DNA of 64,000 bases from Methylophilus aquaticus (GTDB lineage Bacteria > Pseudomonadota > Gammaproteobacteria > Burkholderiales > Methylophilaceae), in contig NZ_JAVCAP010000014.1 of assembly GCF_030769565.1 (NCBI RefSeq), positions 241,554-305,553 of the forward strand, written 5' to 3'. How positions within the stretch are numbered: position 1 is the first letter of the stretch; every line of letters starts with the position of its first letter. Below the pieces are notes generated by a model. That model was not told the origin of the DNA and searched no databases. It worked only from the letters and a program-made list of their open reading frames with translations. The position numbers and the translations under genes are program-made. Shown here in pieces: positions 7,464 through 16,341 of this stretch.

Positions 7464-8828
7464 ATGGCTAAAGCAAAAACACAATATACCTGCACCGAAT
7501 GTGGTGCGTCTGAGCCTAAGTGGCAAGGCCAGTGCCCGAGTTGCCAGGCTTGGAATACCTTGGTCGAAACCGTGCCCGAGGCGGCCACGCAAAGCCGGTT
7601 TGCCAGTCTGGCACCGACGGCGCAATTGCAAAAGCTGGCCGATGTTGAGGCGCAGGATGTGTCGCGACAGGCGACCGGCATTGCCGAATTTGACCGTGTA
7701 TTGGGCGGCGGCCTGGTCGCGGGCGGCGTGGTGCTGATTGGGGGCGATCCTGGCATTGGTAAATCAACCTTATTGTTACAAACCGTGTGCAAAATATCGC
7801 AATCACTGAAGTCGTTTTACATCAGTGGTGAAGAGTCCGCCCAGCAGATCGCCATGCGTGCCAAACGACTGGGGCTGAATGCCAGCCAGGTCGATGTGCT
7901 GGCAGAAATTAATCTGGAAAAAATCAGTCAGGTACTACAACAGCACCAGCCAGATCTGGTGATCATTGACTCTATCCAGACTGTATACTCAGAAGCTTTG
8001 CAGTCTGCTCCGGGTTCAGTGGCACAGGTTCGGGAGTGTAGTGCCCAATTGACGCGGATTGCCAAGCAGTTGGGCATCAGCATGATTCTGGTCGGACATG
8101 TCACCAAAGAAGGCTCGCTGGCCGGGCCTCGTGTACTTGAGCATATTGTCGACAGTGTGCTTTATTTTGAAGGAGATCAGAACTCCAGCTTTCGCCTGAT
8201 CAGGGCCATTAAGAACCGTTTTGGTGCGGTCAACGAGCTGGGTGTATTTGCCATGACCGAAAAAGGTCTGCGCGAGGTGAGTAATCCATCGGCTTTGTTT
8301 TTGTCGCAACATGATGCGCCCGTTCCGGGGTCTTGCATTACCGTGACGCAAGAGGGCACCCGGCCATTACTGGTTGAAATACAGGCCTTGGTGGATACCG
8401 CCCATGCGCCCAATCCCAAACGCTTGTGTGTCGGGTTGGAGCAAAACCGTTTGGCCATGTTGCTGGCGGTATTGCATCGTCATGCAGGAGTGGCTTGCTA
8501 CGATCAGGATGTATTTATCAATGCAGTAGGCGGGGTCAAGATTAGCGAGCCAGCCGTTGATCTGGCGGTATTGCTTGCTATTGTTTCTTCATTTAAAAAC
8601 AAACCATTACAAGCGAAATTGATTGTATTTGGTGAAGTCGGGCTGGCGGGAGAGGTACGCCCTGTGCAGCGTGGGCAGGAGCGCTTGAAAGAGGCTGCCA
8701 AGCTGGGCTTTACCCATGCCATCATCCCTAAAGCCAATGCCCCTAAAATGCCGATTGTCGGCTTGCAGGTTGAAGCGGTTGACCGCCTGGAGCAGGCCAT
8801 AGATTACTTGCGGCATGCGACAGTATGA
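7464..8828 (+). CDS. radA: DNA repair protein RadA
   Basis: This 454-residue protein has all RadA parts in order. An N-terminal zinc finger CTECG...CPSC lies at residues 10-28. A RecA-like ATPase has Walker A GGDPGIGKST (~93-102) and Walker B in LVIIDSIQT. The RadA-specific KNRFG motif follows, and then a C-terminal Lon-protease-like domain. In the family it drives branch migration of recombination intermediates as a hexameric helicase. The ATG at 7464 gives the canonical MAKAKTQYTC start. It stands alone, transcribed away from the unknown pair. Confidence 0.97.
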   Translation: MAKAKTQYTCTECGASEPKWQGQCPSCQAWNTLVETVPEAATQSRFASLAPTAQLQKLADVEAQDVSRQATGIAEFDRVLGGGLVAGGVVLIGGDPGIGKSTLLLQTVCKISQSLKSFYISGEESAQQIAMRAKRLGLNASQVDVLAEINLEKISQVLQQHQPDLVIIDSIQTVYSEALQSAPGSVAQVRECSAQLTRIAKQLGISMILVGHVTKEGSLAGPRVLEHIVDSVLYFEGDQNSSFRLIRAIKNRFGAVNELGVFAMTEKGLREVSNPSALFLSQHDAPVPGSCITVTQEGTRPLLVEIQALVDTAHAPNPKRLCVGLEQNRLAMLLAVLHRHAGVACYDQDVFINAVGGVKISEPAVDLAVLLAIVSSFKNKPLQAKLIVFGEVGLAGEVRPVQRGQERLKEAAKLGFTHAIIPKANAPKMPIVGLQVEAVDRLEQAIDYLRHATV

Positions 8829-8982
8829 TGCCGTTATTGTAATGGCTGATGGTATGCCTGTTTTTTCATAAAAAGTTCACGCAACTCATTAAAAAAATCA
8901 TTGCCTAAAATTTCAGATGCGCTAACACATCAGTGTGACAAAAAGATGAAATTCCCGAGAATATTAAAAAGGAGACCGGGTG

Positions 8983-9255
8983 ATGAAAAAAATAAGTTGC
9001 TTGCTTCCATTTTTACTCAGTGCCTGTGCCGGTATTCAGGCCACACCCTACACCACTCATAGTGGAAACGCTGGATACCAGTTGACATGCAGCGAGTTCA
9101 ATACCACGCTGGAAAAATGTAAAGCCAAAGCCAGTGAACTATGTGGACATGGTTTTGATGTCGACAAGACACTTTCCTACCGCGAAACGTTTGCTGATAG
9201 TGGTGATGGGATTTATATGCCAGCCAGACAGCATTTAGCGGTCATTTGTCATTAG
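8983..9255 (+). CDS. Small cysteine-rich lipoprotein, unknown function
   Basis: The product is 90 residues. A signal peptide MKKISCLLPFLLSAC ends in a lipobox (L-L-S-A-C, lipidated Cys about residue 15), so it should be exported and anchored in a membrane. The mature part has further Cys in the spacing C-x8-C-x7-C and a final Cys near the end, allowing two disulfides. The ATG at 8983 has GGAG nine bases upstream; the GTG just before it is less likely. The C...C...A...C..G pattern occurs in small proteobacterial periplasmic lipoproteins without known function. It is probably monocistronic. Confidence 0.6.
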   Translation: MKKISCLLPFLLSACAGIQATPYTTHSGNAGYQLTCSEFNTTLEKCKAKASELCGHGFDVDKTLSYRETFADSGDGIYMPARQHLAVICH

Positions 9256-9304
9256 TCTGCGCCGTAATATTTTTCCAGATGTGCGCGTTGAGCAGGGTAT
9301 TCAT

Positions 9305-9604
9305 TTACATTTCTGGCAGATTGTATTGATTGCTCTCCACACCGTTACCCGGACGCGCGGAGCGGTCTGGATGACCACCAGCTTGTGGTGGTTTGGGTCT
9401 ACAGGCACGTAAGCTATTTTCATCCTGCGCAGCTTCGACGCAAGTCAGTTCAGTCTTCAGTCTTAATAATGTGTCCTGTTTCATCCTGGTAAAGTCTGGT
9501 TTGCTGCGTGGTGGCGGCTCTGCGAGCGAGAGGCTGGTGATTGCGAGCAGGCAAATACTGACCAATAGTGCGACATACAATTGTGCTTTTTTACGTTCTG
9601 ACAT
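9305..9604 (-). CDS. Small exported protein, unknown function
   Basis: The product is 99 residues. A positively charged start (MSERKKAQ) and a hydrophobic segment LYVALLVSICLLAITSLSLA form a signal peptide that could be cleaved after LSLA, or a signal anchor. The rest is Pro/Arg-rich with two Cys and no recognised domain. It is on the same strand as hpnE but upstream gene spacing and promoter signals do not define an operon. It is a real gene only by virtue of start, signal peptide and open frame; no homologue was recognised. Confidence 0.45.
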   Translation of the reverse strand: MSERKKAQLYVALLVSICLLAITSLSLAEPPPRSKPDFTRMKQDTLLRLKTELTCVEAAQDENSLRACRPKPPQAGGHPDRSARPGNGVESNQYNLPEM

Positions 9605-9730
9605 CACCCATCATCCTGTGCATGCTGAATAAAGGGTCATTATAAAAAATCAAAACGTTTGAGTCAGTGACAAATCAGTGCGTTTTGTAGCCATGTGTAG
9701 CGAAGCAGATACATTAAATATGGGGGGTAC

Positions 9731-11059
9731 TTAATGCGCTAAACAATATTCCGCTGCTTGCATGCCACTGCGCACGGCCCCTTCGATGGTGGCTGGATAG
9801 TCGCCTGCTACATAGTCACCTGCAATAAATAGCTGAGGATAGCCAAGATCACTGGCGGGGCGCTCTAGCCCCTTATTACAGCTAAAAGTGGCCCGTTTTT
9901 CAGTGATGATTTGGGACCAGGCAGGGGTTTCTGGTAACTGCATGCCATAAGTTTTTAATGACAGATTGAGCGCAGTGATACATTGCTGGATGAGTGTCGC
10001 TTTATCTGAAGGCAATGAGTCGTGCGCGCTGATCACAAAAGCCAGTAGCCCTGGCTGAGCACAACATTGGCCGCGGTCAAACACCCATTGTGCCAGACCG
10101 TGACACAGGCCCATGACTGGATACGGCAAGCGGAAATCTGCAGAAAACTGCATGTATATCGTGGTAATTGGCTGATAGCTAAAGTGGCTAAGCTGCGGCA
10201 ACCGCGGCATCTCGATGGTTTTTAGCTGATGTGGCCCGACAGCGACAATCACGGCGTCGAAAGTGGTCATGTCATTCGCGGTATACACCTGCGCACCCTC
10301 GCCATAGGGTGCTATCTTGCTGACAGTGGCATGCAGCTGGCATTGGCCGCCCGCACGTATGATGTGCTGCAAGAGTGGTTGTATCAACCCGCTGGTTAAA
10401 TCTTGCCGGACAATTAAAAAATCACTGTCGCTGCGGCGATACTGAAAGCTGTCGCGCAATACATGCAGAAACACTTGGCCGCTGGCTTGTGTGATCGGCG
10501 TGTTTAATGCCGCCAGACATAAGGGTTCCCATAGCCAGCGGATGCTTTGCGCCGTTTGTTTGGCATCCGTCAGCAAGTCAGCGACTGTCATGTCCTGCTG
10601 CAGTTGAAAGTGCTTTCGCCTGAGTTGCAGCATCCAGCTTAATGCACGCCATTTACTCTTGCCTGACAGGCCTTGCGCAGTGCACAGTCCCCACACCAGA
10701 TGTAAGGGCGCCGGTAAGTAGCGTGATGTCACCAGTGACATGCGTTGTGCGCCATCATGCATATACAGCGCCAGTGGCAAGCGCAAAAACACGCCCTGTT
10801 CGGTCAGTCCGGCTTGGGCCAGCAGCTGCAAGGTTGCCTGATAGGCGCCCAGACACAAGTGTTGACCGTTATCCAGCATGGCATGCGTCATGGATACGCC
10901 GCGTGCGCGGCCGCCAGCCTGCGGGGCAGCCTCGTAGAGGGTGACGTGATGGCCGTGTTTGATTAAATGCAGTGCCGCCGAGAGTCCGGCCAATCCTGCA
11001 CCGACTACCGCCACACTGCGCGGAGAATGCGTTTGTGCGTGCATGTGTTGCTGTGACAT
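9731..11059 (-). CDS. hpnE: Hydroxysqualene dehydroxylase HpnE
   Basis: This FAD-dependent amine-oxidase-fold protein of 442 residues has the N-terminal dinucleotide-binding motif VAVVGAGLAGLSAALHL, the second FAD motif Y-E-A-x-x-x-x-GGRARG, and a C-terminal FAD motif LFIAGDY. In the HpnCDE pathway it reduces hydroxysqualene to squalene. The ATG at 11059 is chosen; the frame is also open to a GTG at 11092. Either start overlaps the end of hpnD, so the genes are coupled as hpnC-hpnD-hpnE. Confidence 0.93.
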   Translation of the reverse strand: MSQQHMHAQTHSPRSVAVVGAGLAGLSAALHLIKHGHHVTLYEAAPQAGGRARGVSMTHAMLDNGQHLCLGAYQATLQLLAQAGLTEQGVFLRLPLALYMHDGAQRMSLVTSRYLPAPLHLVWGLCTAQGLSGKSKWRALSWMLQLRRKHFQLQQDMTVADLLTDAKQTAQSIRWLWEPLCLAALNTPITQASGQVFLHVLRDSFQYRRSDSDFLIVRQDLTSGLIQPLLQHIIRAGGQCQLHATVSKIAPYGEGAQVYTANDMTTFDAVIVAVGPHQLKTIEMPRLPQLSHFSYQPITTIYMQFSADFRLPYPVMGLCHGLAQWVFDRGQCCAQPGLLAFVISAHDSLPSDKATLIQQCITALNLSLKTYGMQLPETPAWSQIITEKRATFSCNKGLERPASDLGYPQLFIAGDYVAGDYPATIEGAVRSGMQAAEYCLAH

Positions 11060-11070
11060 GTGGCAGGCCG

Positions 11071-11910
11071 TTACCAGCGGTATTTTAACCACGCGCCCAA
11101 TGCCAGCGTCAGTTTTCTAAAAGGCGGCAGCGCGACTTTATGCGTCAGGACCAGATTAGGGTCTTGCCGGATTTCGCGCAGCAAGGTGCGGTAAATGGCG
11201 GCCATTAATAAACCGGGCAGCTGACTTTTATAATCCGTTTTCGGCAGTTGTGACAAGGCTTTGTTGTAAAACTCCTCGGCACGTTCAATTTGCGTCATTA
11301 GCATGGCCTGCGTGTGCTGGCTGCTTTTGCTATGCAGCAATTGCTCTTCAGTCACCTCAGCTTGCGCCAGTTCATCCAGCGGTAAATAAATACGGCCACG
11401 TCGGGCATCTTCCCCTACATCACGGATAATATTAGTCAGTTGAAAGGCAATACCCAGGTCATGCGCATATTTAAGGGTGGCGCGGTCGCTGTAGCCAAAA
11501 ATCTGAGCAGAGAGCAGCCCGACCACACTGGCCACACGGTAGCAATAGAGTTGCAACTGCTTGAATTCGGCATAGCGGTTGTACTGCGTGTCCATCTGCA
11601 TGCCATCGATGATTTCGATAAAGTGTGCTTCTTCCAGGCCATACTGTGCGATCACTGGCTTGAGGGCTTGAGTGACCGGATGTTGCGGTGTTTCGTGAAA
11701 CAGCCGTTGTACTTCCTGTTTCCACCAGGCCAGCTTGGTTTGAGCGATCTGGTAGTCCGAGCATTCGTCCACCACGTCGTCAACTTCGCGGCAGAACGCA
11801 TAGAGGGCAGTCATTGCCTCACGTTTGGCTTTGGGTAAAAACAGAAAGCTTAGGGTGAAGCTGGAGCCACTTTCACGGGTTTTTTGTTGGCAATATTGTT
11901 GCGGCGTCAT
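11071..11910 (-). CDS. hpnD: Presqualene diphosphate synthase HpnD
   Basis: This 279-residue all-alpha prenyl synthase joins two farnesyl diphosphates into presqualene diphosphate. The first Asp-rich motif REVDDVVDE lies at about 41-49, and the second is NIIRDVGEDARRGRIYLP. There is no membrane segment, as expected for a bacterial soluble enzyme. Its ATGA start overlaps the hpnC stop by four bases, showing tight translational coupling. Confidence 0.95.
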   Translation of the reverse strand: MTPQQYCQQKTRESGSSFTLSFLFLPKAKREAMTALYAFCREVDDVVDECSDYQIAQTKLAWWKQEVQRLFHETPQHPVTQALKPVIAQYGLEEAHFIEIIDGMQMDTQYNRYAEFKQLQLYCYRVASVVGLLSAQIFGYSDRATLKYAHDLGIAFQLTNIIRDVGEDARRGRIYLPLDELAQAEVTEEQLLHSKSSQHTQAMLMTQIERAEEFYNKALSQLPKTDYKSQLPGLLMAAIYRTLLREIRQDPNLVLTHKVALPPFRKLTLALGAWLKYRW

Positions 11911-12779
11911 TGTTTACATAGTGCTTTCAGCAAAATCACGGGCCAATCCAGTTTGGTCAGGGTAGGGCGCCGACGGTAAATGTCACCTCGGCAGCGTTTG
12001 AGTTTATATAGGATACGCTCGCCGCCTGCAACGATCATGCGCAGTTCCAGGCCAATTCTGCCAGGCAGATGGTGCCCGAGCGGTTTGCCTGCCAGTAACA
12101 GTTGCTCGGCGCGTTGCACGTTTTGCATGAAAAAAGCCTGCCACACAGTGTCACAGCGCTGGTTGCGCAAATCCTGCTCGCTGATCCCGGCCTGCTGCAT
12201 TTCATCAGCACATAAATAAATACGTCCGGTCTCGCCATGCTTTTGCAAGTCAATGGCAACGTCCTGATAAAAGTTAATCAGCTGCAAGGCGGTGCAAATC
12301 TGGTCGGCCCACTTGCGATGCTGCGTTGAGTCATGCTGATACAGTTGTAGCATCAGTCTGCCCACCGGGTTGGCTGAGCGCTGGCAATAATTCAGTACTT
12401 CGGCAAAGGTGGCATAACGGGTTTTGACCACATCCTGTTTGAATGCACTGATTAAATCCAGTAAAGGCTGCACTTCAATGTGATGATCGCGCACTACCTG
12501 TTGCAAGCTGATAAACAACGGCTGCTCGGGCTGAATATAGGCTTGTACCAGCCGTAATTCATCCTCGTAACGCTGCAGGGCCTGCAACCGTTCTTGCTGG
12601 CTTGCATGGCCTTCGTCGGCAATATCATCTGCCTCGCGCGCAATACGATAAATCACGGCTACTGCATGACGTAAACGTTTGGGCAATAGCAGGGAGGCCA
12701 CCGGAAAATTCTCGTAATGTTTGCGCGCCAGTGCCAAGCTTTGTCGGGTGGCTTCAGCAGGTCGGGAAAAAACGAACAT
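11907..12779 (-). CDS. hpnC: Hydroxysqualene synthase HpnC
   Basis: This 290-residue squalene-synthase-fold protein is paralogous to HpnD. It has the motifs READDIADE (~48-56) and NFYQDVAIDLQKHGETGRIYL. In the pathway it converts presqualene diphosphate to hydroxysqualene. It is the first gene of the hpnCDE unit, divergent from the phosphorylase gene across a ~67-base spacer. Squalene normally feeds hopanoid synthesis, but no squalene-hopene cyclase or other hopanoid gene is in this window. Confidence 0.94.
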   Translation of the reverse strand: MFVFSRPAEATRQSLALARKHYENFPVASLLLPKRLRHAVAVIYRIAREADDIADEGHASQQERLQALQRYEDELRLVQAYIQPEQPLFISLQQVVRDHHIEVQPLLDLISAFKQDVVKTRYATFAEVLNYCQRSANPVGRLMLQLYQHDSTQHRKWADQICTALQLINFYQDVAIDLQKHGETGRIYLCADEMQQAGISEQDLRNQRCDTVWQAFFMQNVQRAEQLLLAGKPLGHHLPGRIGLELRMIVAGGERILYKLKRCRGDIYRRRPTLTKLDWPVILLKALCKQ

Positions 12780-12846
12780 GGCTTAAGTATGCCATAAATC
12801 CATGATACGCTTACGCTTTGAAAATCAACTACTGGTAAAGAGCATT

Positions 12847-13602
12847 ATGTTAGGCATTATTGGGGGCACCGGGCTGACAGAGTTAGCCAACCTGAATATT
12901 TCAAAACGATTAATCGTACGTACACCTTATGGTGAACCTTCCCAGCCACTGGTCTTTGGTGAAATTAACGGTAAAGAAGTCGTCTTTCTGGCGCGTCATG
13001 GCGGTGGCCATACCATTCCGCCGCATGCCGTGAATTATCGCGCCAATGTTTGGGCCTTGCATTCTGTGGGCGTCTGTCACTTATTGTCTGTTGCGACTGT
13101 GGGCGGCATTACGCGAAACCTGATTCCCGGGGATATCGTCTTGCCCAATCAGATTATGGATTACACCTACGGACGGAATAACACCTATCACGATGGCATA
13201 GAGTTGCCCGTACGGCATATTGATTTTACCCATCCATACTCGCCAACCATGCGCGCACAATGTTTATTGGCGGCGCAACGCGTTAATGCATCCATAGTCG
13301 ACGGTGGTGTTTACGCTTGCGTGCAGGGCCCACGTCTGGAAACCGCTGCGGAAATTGATCGTTACGAGCGTGATGGCGCCACCCTGGTAGGCATGACGGG
13401 CATGCCGGAAGCCGTGTTGGCGCGTGAACTGGGCGTTGAATATGCGGCGATTTGCCCAGTGGCCAACTTTGCGGCCGGTCGTGGTGACAGCGCCAACGCG
13501 ATCCAGTTTGAGCAAGTCATGCCACTGTTGCAACAAACCATGGATAAAGTGCGCATCATTATTGCGCAGTATTTATCCGAGAACACTTGCGAAGTCAGTT
13601 AA
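12847..13602 (+). CDS. S-methyl-5'-thioinosine phosphorylase (purine nucleoside phosphorylase family)
   Basis: This 251-residue protein has the MTAP/PNP-2 family core: [12 protein letters not shown] at the start, [21 protein letters not shown] (shown shortened: RHGGGH, then NYRAN), the [13 protein letters not shown] motif and [12 protein letters not shown] near 180-192. The G-M-T-G-M-P-E-A form and overall length match the thioinosine phosphorylase described in Pseudomonas rather than MTA phosphorylase. It would split methylthioinosine in the recycling of the by-product of polyamine and quorum-signal synthesis. The ATG at 12847 fits the family start; a 15-codon upstream extension is unlikely. 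Confidence 0.87.
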   Translation: MLGIIGGTGLTELANLNISKRLIVRTPYGEPSQPLVFGEINGKEVVFLARHGGGHTIPPHAVNYRANVWALHSVGVCHLLSVATVGGITRNLIPGDIVLPNQIMDYTYGRNNTYHDGIELPVRHIDFTHPYSPTMRAQCLLAAQRVNASIVDGGVYACVQGPRLETAAEIDRYERDGATLVGMTGMPEAVLARELGVEYAAICPVANFAAGRGDSANAIQFEQVMPLLQQTMDKVRIIIAQYLSENTCEVS

Positions 13603-13604
13603 GC

Positions 13605-14138
13605 ATGGCCATCCAGCCAGTATTGAAAATGGGTGATCCGCTGCTGTTTCAAACTGCACTCAGGGTTACCCAATTGGATACGCCTGAACTGCACGCGCTG
13701 ATTCAGGACATGCACGACACCATGACACACATGCACGGTGCAGGCATCGCAGCCCCGCAAATTGGCGTGAGCCTGCAAGTGGTCATGTTCGGGGTTGGCA
13801 AAAATCCGCGTTACCCAGATGCCGAAGAAGTCCCGTTTACCATACTGATCAATCCTGAGCTGACGCCCGTTGGCAACGAGGAAGAAGAGGGCTGGGAAGG
13901 CTGTCTCTCCGTGCCGGGCATGCGCGGTCTGGTACCAAGGTATCAACAGTTGCATTATTGTGGTGTTGACCCCCACGGAAATGTAATAGAGCGTACAGTC
14001 AGCGGCTTTCACGCACGCGTCGTACAACACGAATGCGACCACCTTTTTGGCGTGTTATACCCCATGCGTATCCGAGATATGACTAAATTTGGCTTTAATG
14101 ATGTACTTTTTCCAGGTCAAATGCTTCCAGATGACTAA
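13605..14138 (+). CDS. def: Peptide deformylase
   Basis: This 177-residue metallo-hydrolase removes the N-formyl group from new proteins. All three motifs are intact: [10 protein letters not shown] (45-54), EGCLSVPG with the metal Cys at about 100, and QHECDH (141-146) with the two metal His and the catalytic Glu. It starts two bases after the phosphorylase stop, so the two are probably cotranscribed. A long acidic loop (N-E-E-E-E-G-W) precedes the second motif. Confidence 0.97.
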   Translation: MAIQPVLKMGDPLLFQTALRVTQLDTPELHALIQDMHDTMTHMHGAGIAAPQIGVSLQVVMFGVGKNPRYPDAEEVPFTILINPELTPVGNEEEEGWEGCLSVPGMRGLVPRYQQLHYCGVDPHGNVIERTVSGFHARVVQHECDHLFGVLYPMRIRDMTKFGFNDVLFPGQMLPDD

Positions 14139-14146
14139 TTCTTTGC

Positions 14147-14152
14147 TATAAT
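14147..14152 (+). promoter_or_regulatory. -10 box of the tRNA-Ser promoter
   Basis: TATAAT followed by a GCGCGC discriminator lies 11 bases before the mature tRNA 5' end. A weak TTCCAG sits 16 bases upstream as a possible -35. The GC-rich discriminator is typical of stable RNA promoters. Confidence 0.6.
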
Positions 14153-14163
14153 GCGCGCTTTCC

Positions 14164-14253
14164 GGAAGAGTGGCAGAGCGGTTTAATGCAACAGTCTTGA
14201 AAACTGTCGAGGGTTCACGCCCTCCGTGAGTTCGAATCTCACCTCTTCCGCCA
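14164..14253 (+). tRNA. tRNA-Ser (anticodon UGA)
   Basis: The acceptor stem GGAAGAG / CTCTTCC is followed by discriminator G and an encoded CCA. The anticodon stem ACAGT / ACTGT holds the loop CTTGAAA with anticodon TGA at 14198-14200. A long variable arm (GAGGG...CCCTC), the hallmark of class II serine tRNAs, and the T arm GTGAGTTCGAATCTCAC complete it. It lies between def and the cupin gene, a short distance before the AT-rich exopolysaccharide region. Confidence 0.97.
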
Positions 14254-14323
14254 GACATGGATGCCGCAGGTTTGCGGCATTTTCATTTGCAGGTTTTATT
14301 CATTACACTCTTAAGGAAAAGTC

Positions 14324-14599
14324 ATGACTCAAATCATCATCGACCACAACCCATCTCAAGAAAAACTGAAAGAACTGGGCGTATCCAGCTGGAACATCTG
14401 GGATTGCGCACCCTCCAAATTTCCCCTGGACTTCACCATGACTGAAAAAGCCTACGTGCTACAAGGCGAATTCACTGTGACACCACAAGGTGGCGAAAAA
14501 GTAACGATCAAGGCTGGTGACTATGTTGAGTTTCCAAAAGGCTTGAAATCACAATGGGAAGTGGTCAAGCAATTGAAAAAACACTACAAACACTTCTAA
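14324..14599 (+). CDS. Small cupin-domain protein
   Basis: The product is 91 residues, a single cupin_3 (DUF861-like) barrel. Visible features are TEKAYVLQGEFTVTP and K-A-G-D-Y-V-E-F-P-K-G. The usual metal His of cupin motif 1 are largely absent, with Glu and Tyr in their place, as in other DUF861 proteins; these resemble the C-terminal half of ureidoglycolate hydrolase-type proteins but have no settled function when alone. The ribosome-binding site AAGGAAA is good. A strong terminator follows. Confidence 0.8.
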   Translation: MTQIIIDHNPSQEKLKELGVSSWNIWDCAPSKFPLDFTMTEKAYVLQGEFTVTPQGGEKVTIKAGDYVEFPKGLKSQWEVVKQLKKHYKHF

Positions 14600-14619
14600 T
14601 TGAAGTTGCTTTAAAAACA

Positions 14620-14648
14620 AAAAGCCTGTCATTTCGGCAGGTTTTTTT
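14620..14648. terminator. Bidirectional rho-independent terminator
   Basis: AAAAGCCTGTC-ATTTC-GGCAGGTTTTTTT forms a stem with G:U pairs flanked by A/T runs on both sides. It can end transcription of the cupin gene (+) and of the epsI-xrtB-epsD unit reading towards it (-), and it marks the edge between the housekeeping part and the exopolysaccharide region. Confidence 0.85.
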
Positions 14649-14752
14649 ATTCAATGAATTTACACATTTCGTTGAAACAGTACTGCTCAGCGAGTAGAGG
14701 CTGCAGCTACAAACTGTACGCAGGGTTTTGCCCGTAGTTTTTAATATGTGAC

Positions 14753-15460
14753 TTAATTCGTATGTAAGCCAGCTAATCTTTTGCGATCACTCATTTGAAT
14801 TGCTGTCATCATGTCATTAATAAATATTTCTTCTGAAGCATACGCCTGATTGATATTAGTGTTTTCAATAGATACTCTAAAAAGTAATCCATCAGTGATG
14901 TATCCTCTTAGCCCATATTTGACTTGCTCAAATTTAAGTTGCCATGAGTTGGTTACAACTTTGGTGCCAACCATTGCCCAGTAGCTTACGCTTTCAATTC
15001 TGCCAGGTTTCTCAGCGATGAATTGATTAACAGGAATAGGGCCAAATTTCGTTATTAATTGAGATTTGCTTTTATGTTTTTTTACTTGATAGCCCTGTGC
15101 TGGATAGCAAATTTCTGGCATGTGAATTGTACTTTTATTGGATTGATTTTCAGTATAGGCAACTGAGAGCATGATTGGTGGGTGATTGTTTTTGACGTAC
15201 AGGCGTGATAACACCTGGTCATAGGTCTTGCTAAGCGTATCGTTCAGTTCTGGGTTGACTATATAATTAGCTTTTGTGTTTATTTCATGCCAGCCATTAA
15301 ATTCCCTTGGTATCATTTTTTCAATGTCAACAGGCGATAGTTTGGAACTCAACTCAACATAGGGTTTAAAATACGTTGCCATGAGCATGGCAACGATCAT
15401 TAATGACATTGTAGAAATGTAAAGTAGTTTGCCAGATCTTGAGCTTGCCTTCGAGGTCAT
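14753..15460 (-). CDS. epsI: Exosortase-associated protein EpsI, B type (copy 1)
   Basis: The product is 235 residues. A single N-terminal membrane anchor (LLYISTMSLMIVAMLMA) leads to a periplasmic EpsI domain, with the characteristic PREFNGW motif, the conserved Cys in PEICYPAQG, and YWAMVG. EpsI proteins always accompany exosortases and are presumed partners, but their biochemistry is unknown. The ATG at 15460 starts four bases after the xrtB stop. It is clearly homologous to the second copy at 60826 (PEVCYPAQG, Y-G-F/L-x-G-x-x-x-D-G-x-L-x-R-V-S) but much diverged, arguing for an old duplication or separate acquisition. Confidence 0.88.
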   Translation of the reverse strand: MTSKASSRSGKLLYISTMSLMIVAMLMATYFKPYVELSSKLSPVDIEKMIPREFNGWHEINTKANYIVNPELNDTLSKTYDQVLSRLYVKNNHPPIMLSVAYTENQSNKSTIHMPEICYPAQGYQVKKHKSKSQLITKFGPIPVNQFIAEKPGRIESVSYWAMVGTKVVTNSWQLKFEQVKYGLRGYITDGLLFRVSIENTNINQAYASEEIFINDMMTAIQMSDRKRLAGLHTN

Positions 15461-15464
15461 ATTT

Positions 15465-16325
15465 TCAATATCGTTTTTGAATGAACTGATCAATTGCCAT
15501 AATGAGTGACAATGCAATTAAAAACAGAGTTAGCCCAGAAAATTTATGCATAAAGCCTTGTCCGATATGATCACCAAAATGGTAAGTTAGAAGTGCAAGA
15601 ATAATGACTCTTATTAAGTTTGAAATGAAGGAAATCGGAATGATCAATAAGCCAAGAACAATATTTCTTTTCCACGAATCATGTTTTACCAAATTAAGGT
15701 AGAGTAAGCCCATAGCCTCCAATGATACTAATGTTTTCATCCCCGCACATGCATCTGCAACCAGAAGTTGGTAATTTCCAATTTGTAGAATCACACCATT
15801 TCGACCGATGGGATAGTCAGCATAAAATAGAATTAGTTCGGTAGTGTAAGAAATCGCAAGCTTGAGTGGTAATGTGATGGCATCTAAAATTTGAGCAGGT
15901 AATGGAATTGTAAAGATTAAGAAAAAAAGTGGAAACCAAAAGTGTTTCGCTGTCTGAATACCTCTAAATTGAGTGATTAGAGCAGATATAACCAAGATTT
16001 GTGATCCAACAGAAAGCGCTGGTATTGATTGTGAACGGCCGAACACGTACATAATAATGCCGATAAGTAATGTTATCTGCGCAATGATGCTATATTTTTG
16101 TATGCATTCAGGGTCATCGTTTTGATTAAAAAAAATATGTTTCTCTTGCCAAAATAAATAGCCTGAAATGAATATCACTAACCAAGCATAAGATTGAGAT
16201 TCAAGCAGTGTGCTATCTGAAAAGTAATCCCAATAAACGGGTATGTACATCGATAGGAATGTGATGAAAAGACTAATGTTCCAGGAGGAAGGTCGTTGAT
16301 TAAATGATAAAAGAGTTTTTCGCAT
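15465..16325 (-). CDS. xrtB: Exosortase B (copy 1)
   Basis: This 286-residue polytopic membrane protein has about eight hydrophobic segments. The exosortase catalytic triad is intact: Cys193 in VADACAGM, Arg239 in NLIRV and His260 in QGFMHKF. In the family it recognises the C-terminal PEP-CTERM tail and cleaves it, probably transferring the protein to a cell-surface acceptor. Compared with copy 2 (59959) it lacks the conserved His-Gly near the end of the first periplasmic loop (AHGP there, SYAW here). It is cotranscribed with epsD upstream and epsI downstream and has no sugar genes in its unit. Confidence 0.93.
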   Translation of the reverse strand: MRKTLLSFNQRPSSWNISLFITFLSMYIPVYWDYFSDSTLLESQSYAWLVIFISGYLFWQEKHIFFNQNDDPECIQKYSIIAQITLLIGIIMYVFGRSQSIPALSVGSQILVISALITQFRGIQTAKHFWFPLFFLIFTIPLPAQILDAITLPLKLAISYTTELILFYADYPIGRNGVILQIGNYQLLVADACAGMKTLVSLEAMGLLYLNLVKHDSWKRNIVLGLLIIPISFISNLIRVIILALLTYHFGDHIGQGFMHKFSGLTLFLIALSLIMAIDQFIQKRY

Positions 16326-16341
16326 TTTTGCCCTAGAGCAT

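Noticed and set aside
9640-9700. Terminator near AAAACG / CGTTTT downstream of hpnE
   Set aside because: The stem is six pairs with a loop longer than 20 bases; not a credible terminator.
14164-14253. Attachment-site duplication of the tRNA-Ser 3' end marking an island border
   Set aside because: I did not find a second copy of the 3' end by eye, nor an integrase gene; only the adjacency is reported.
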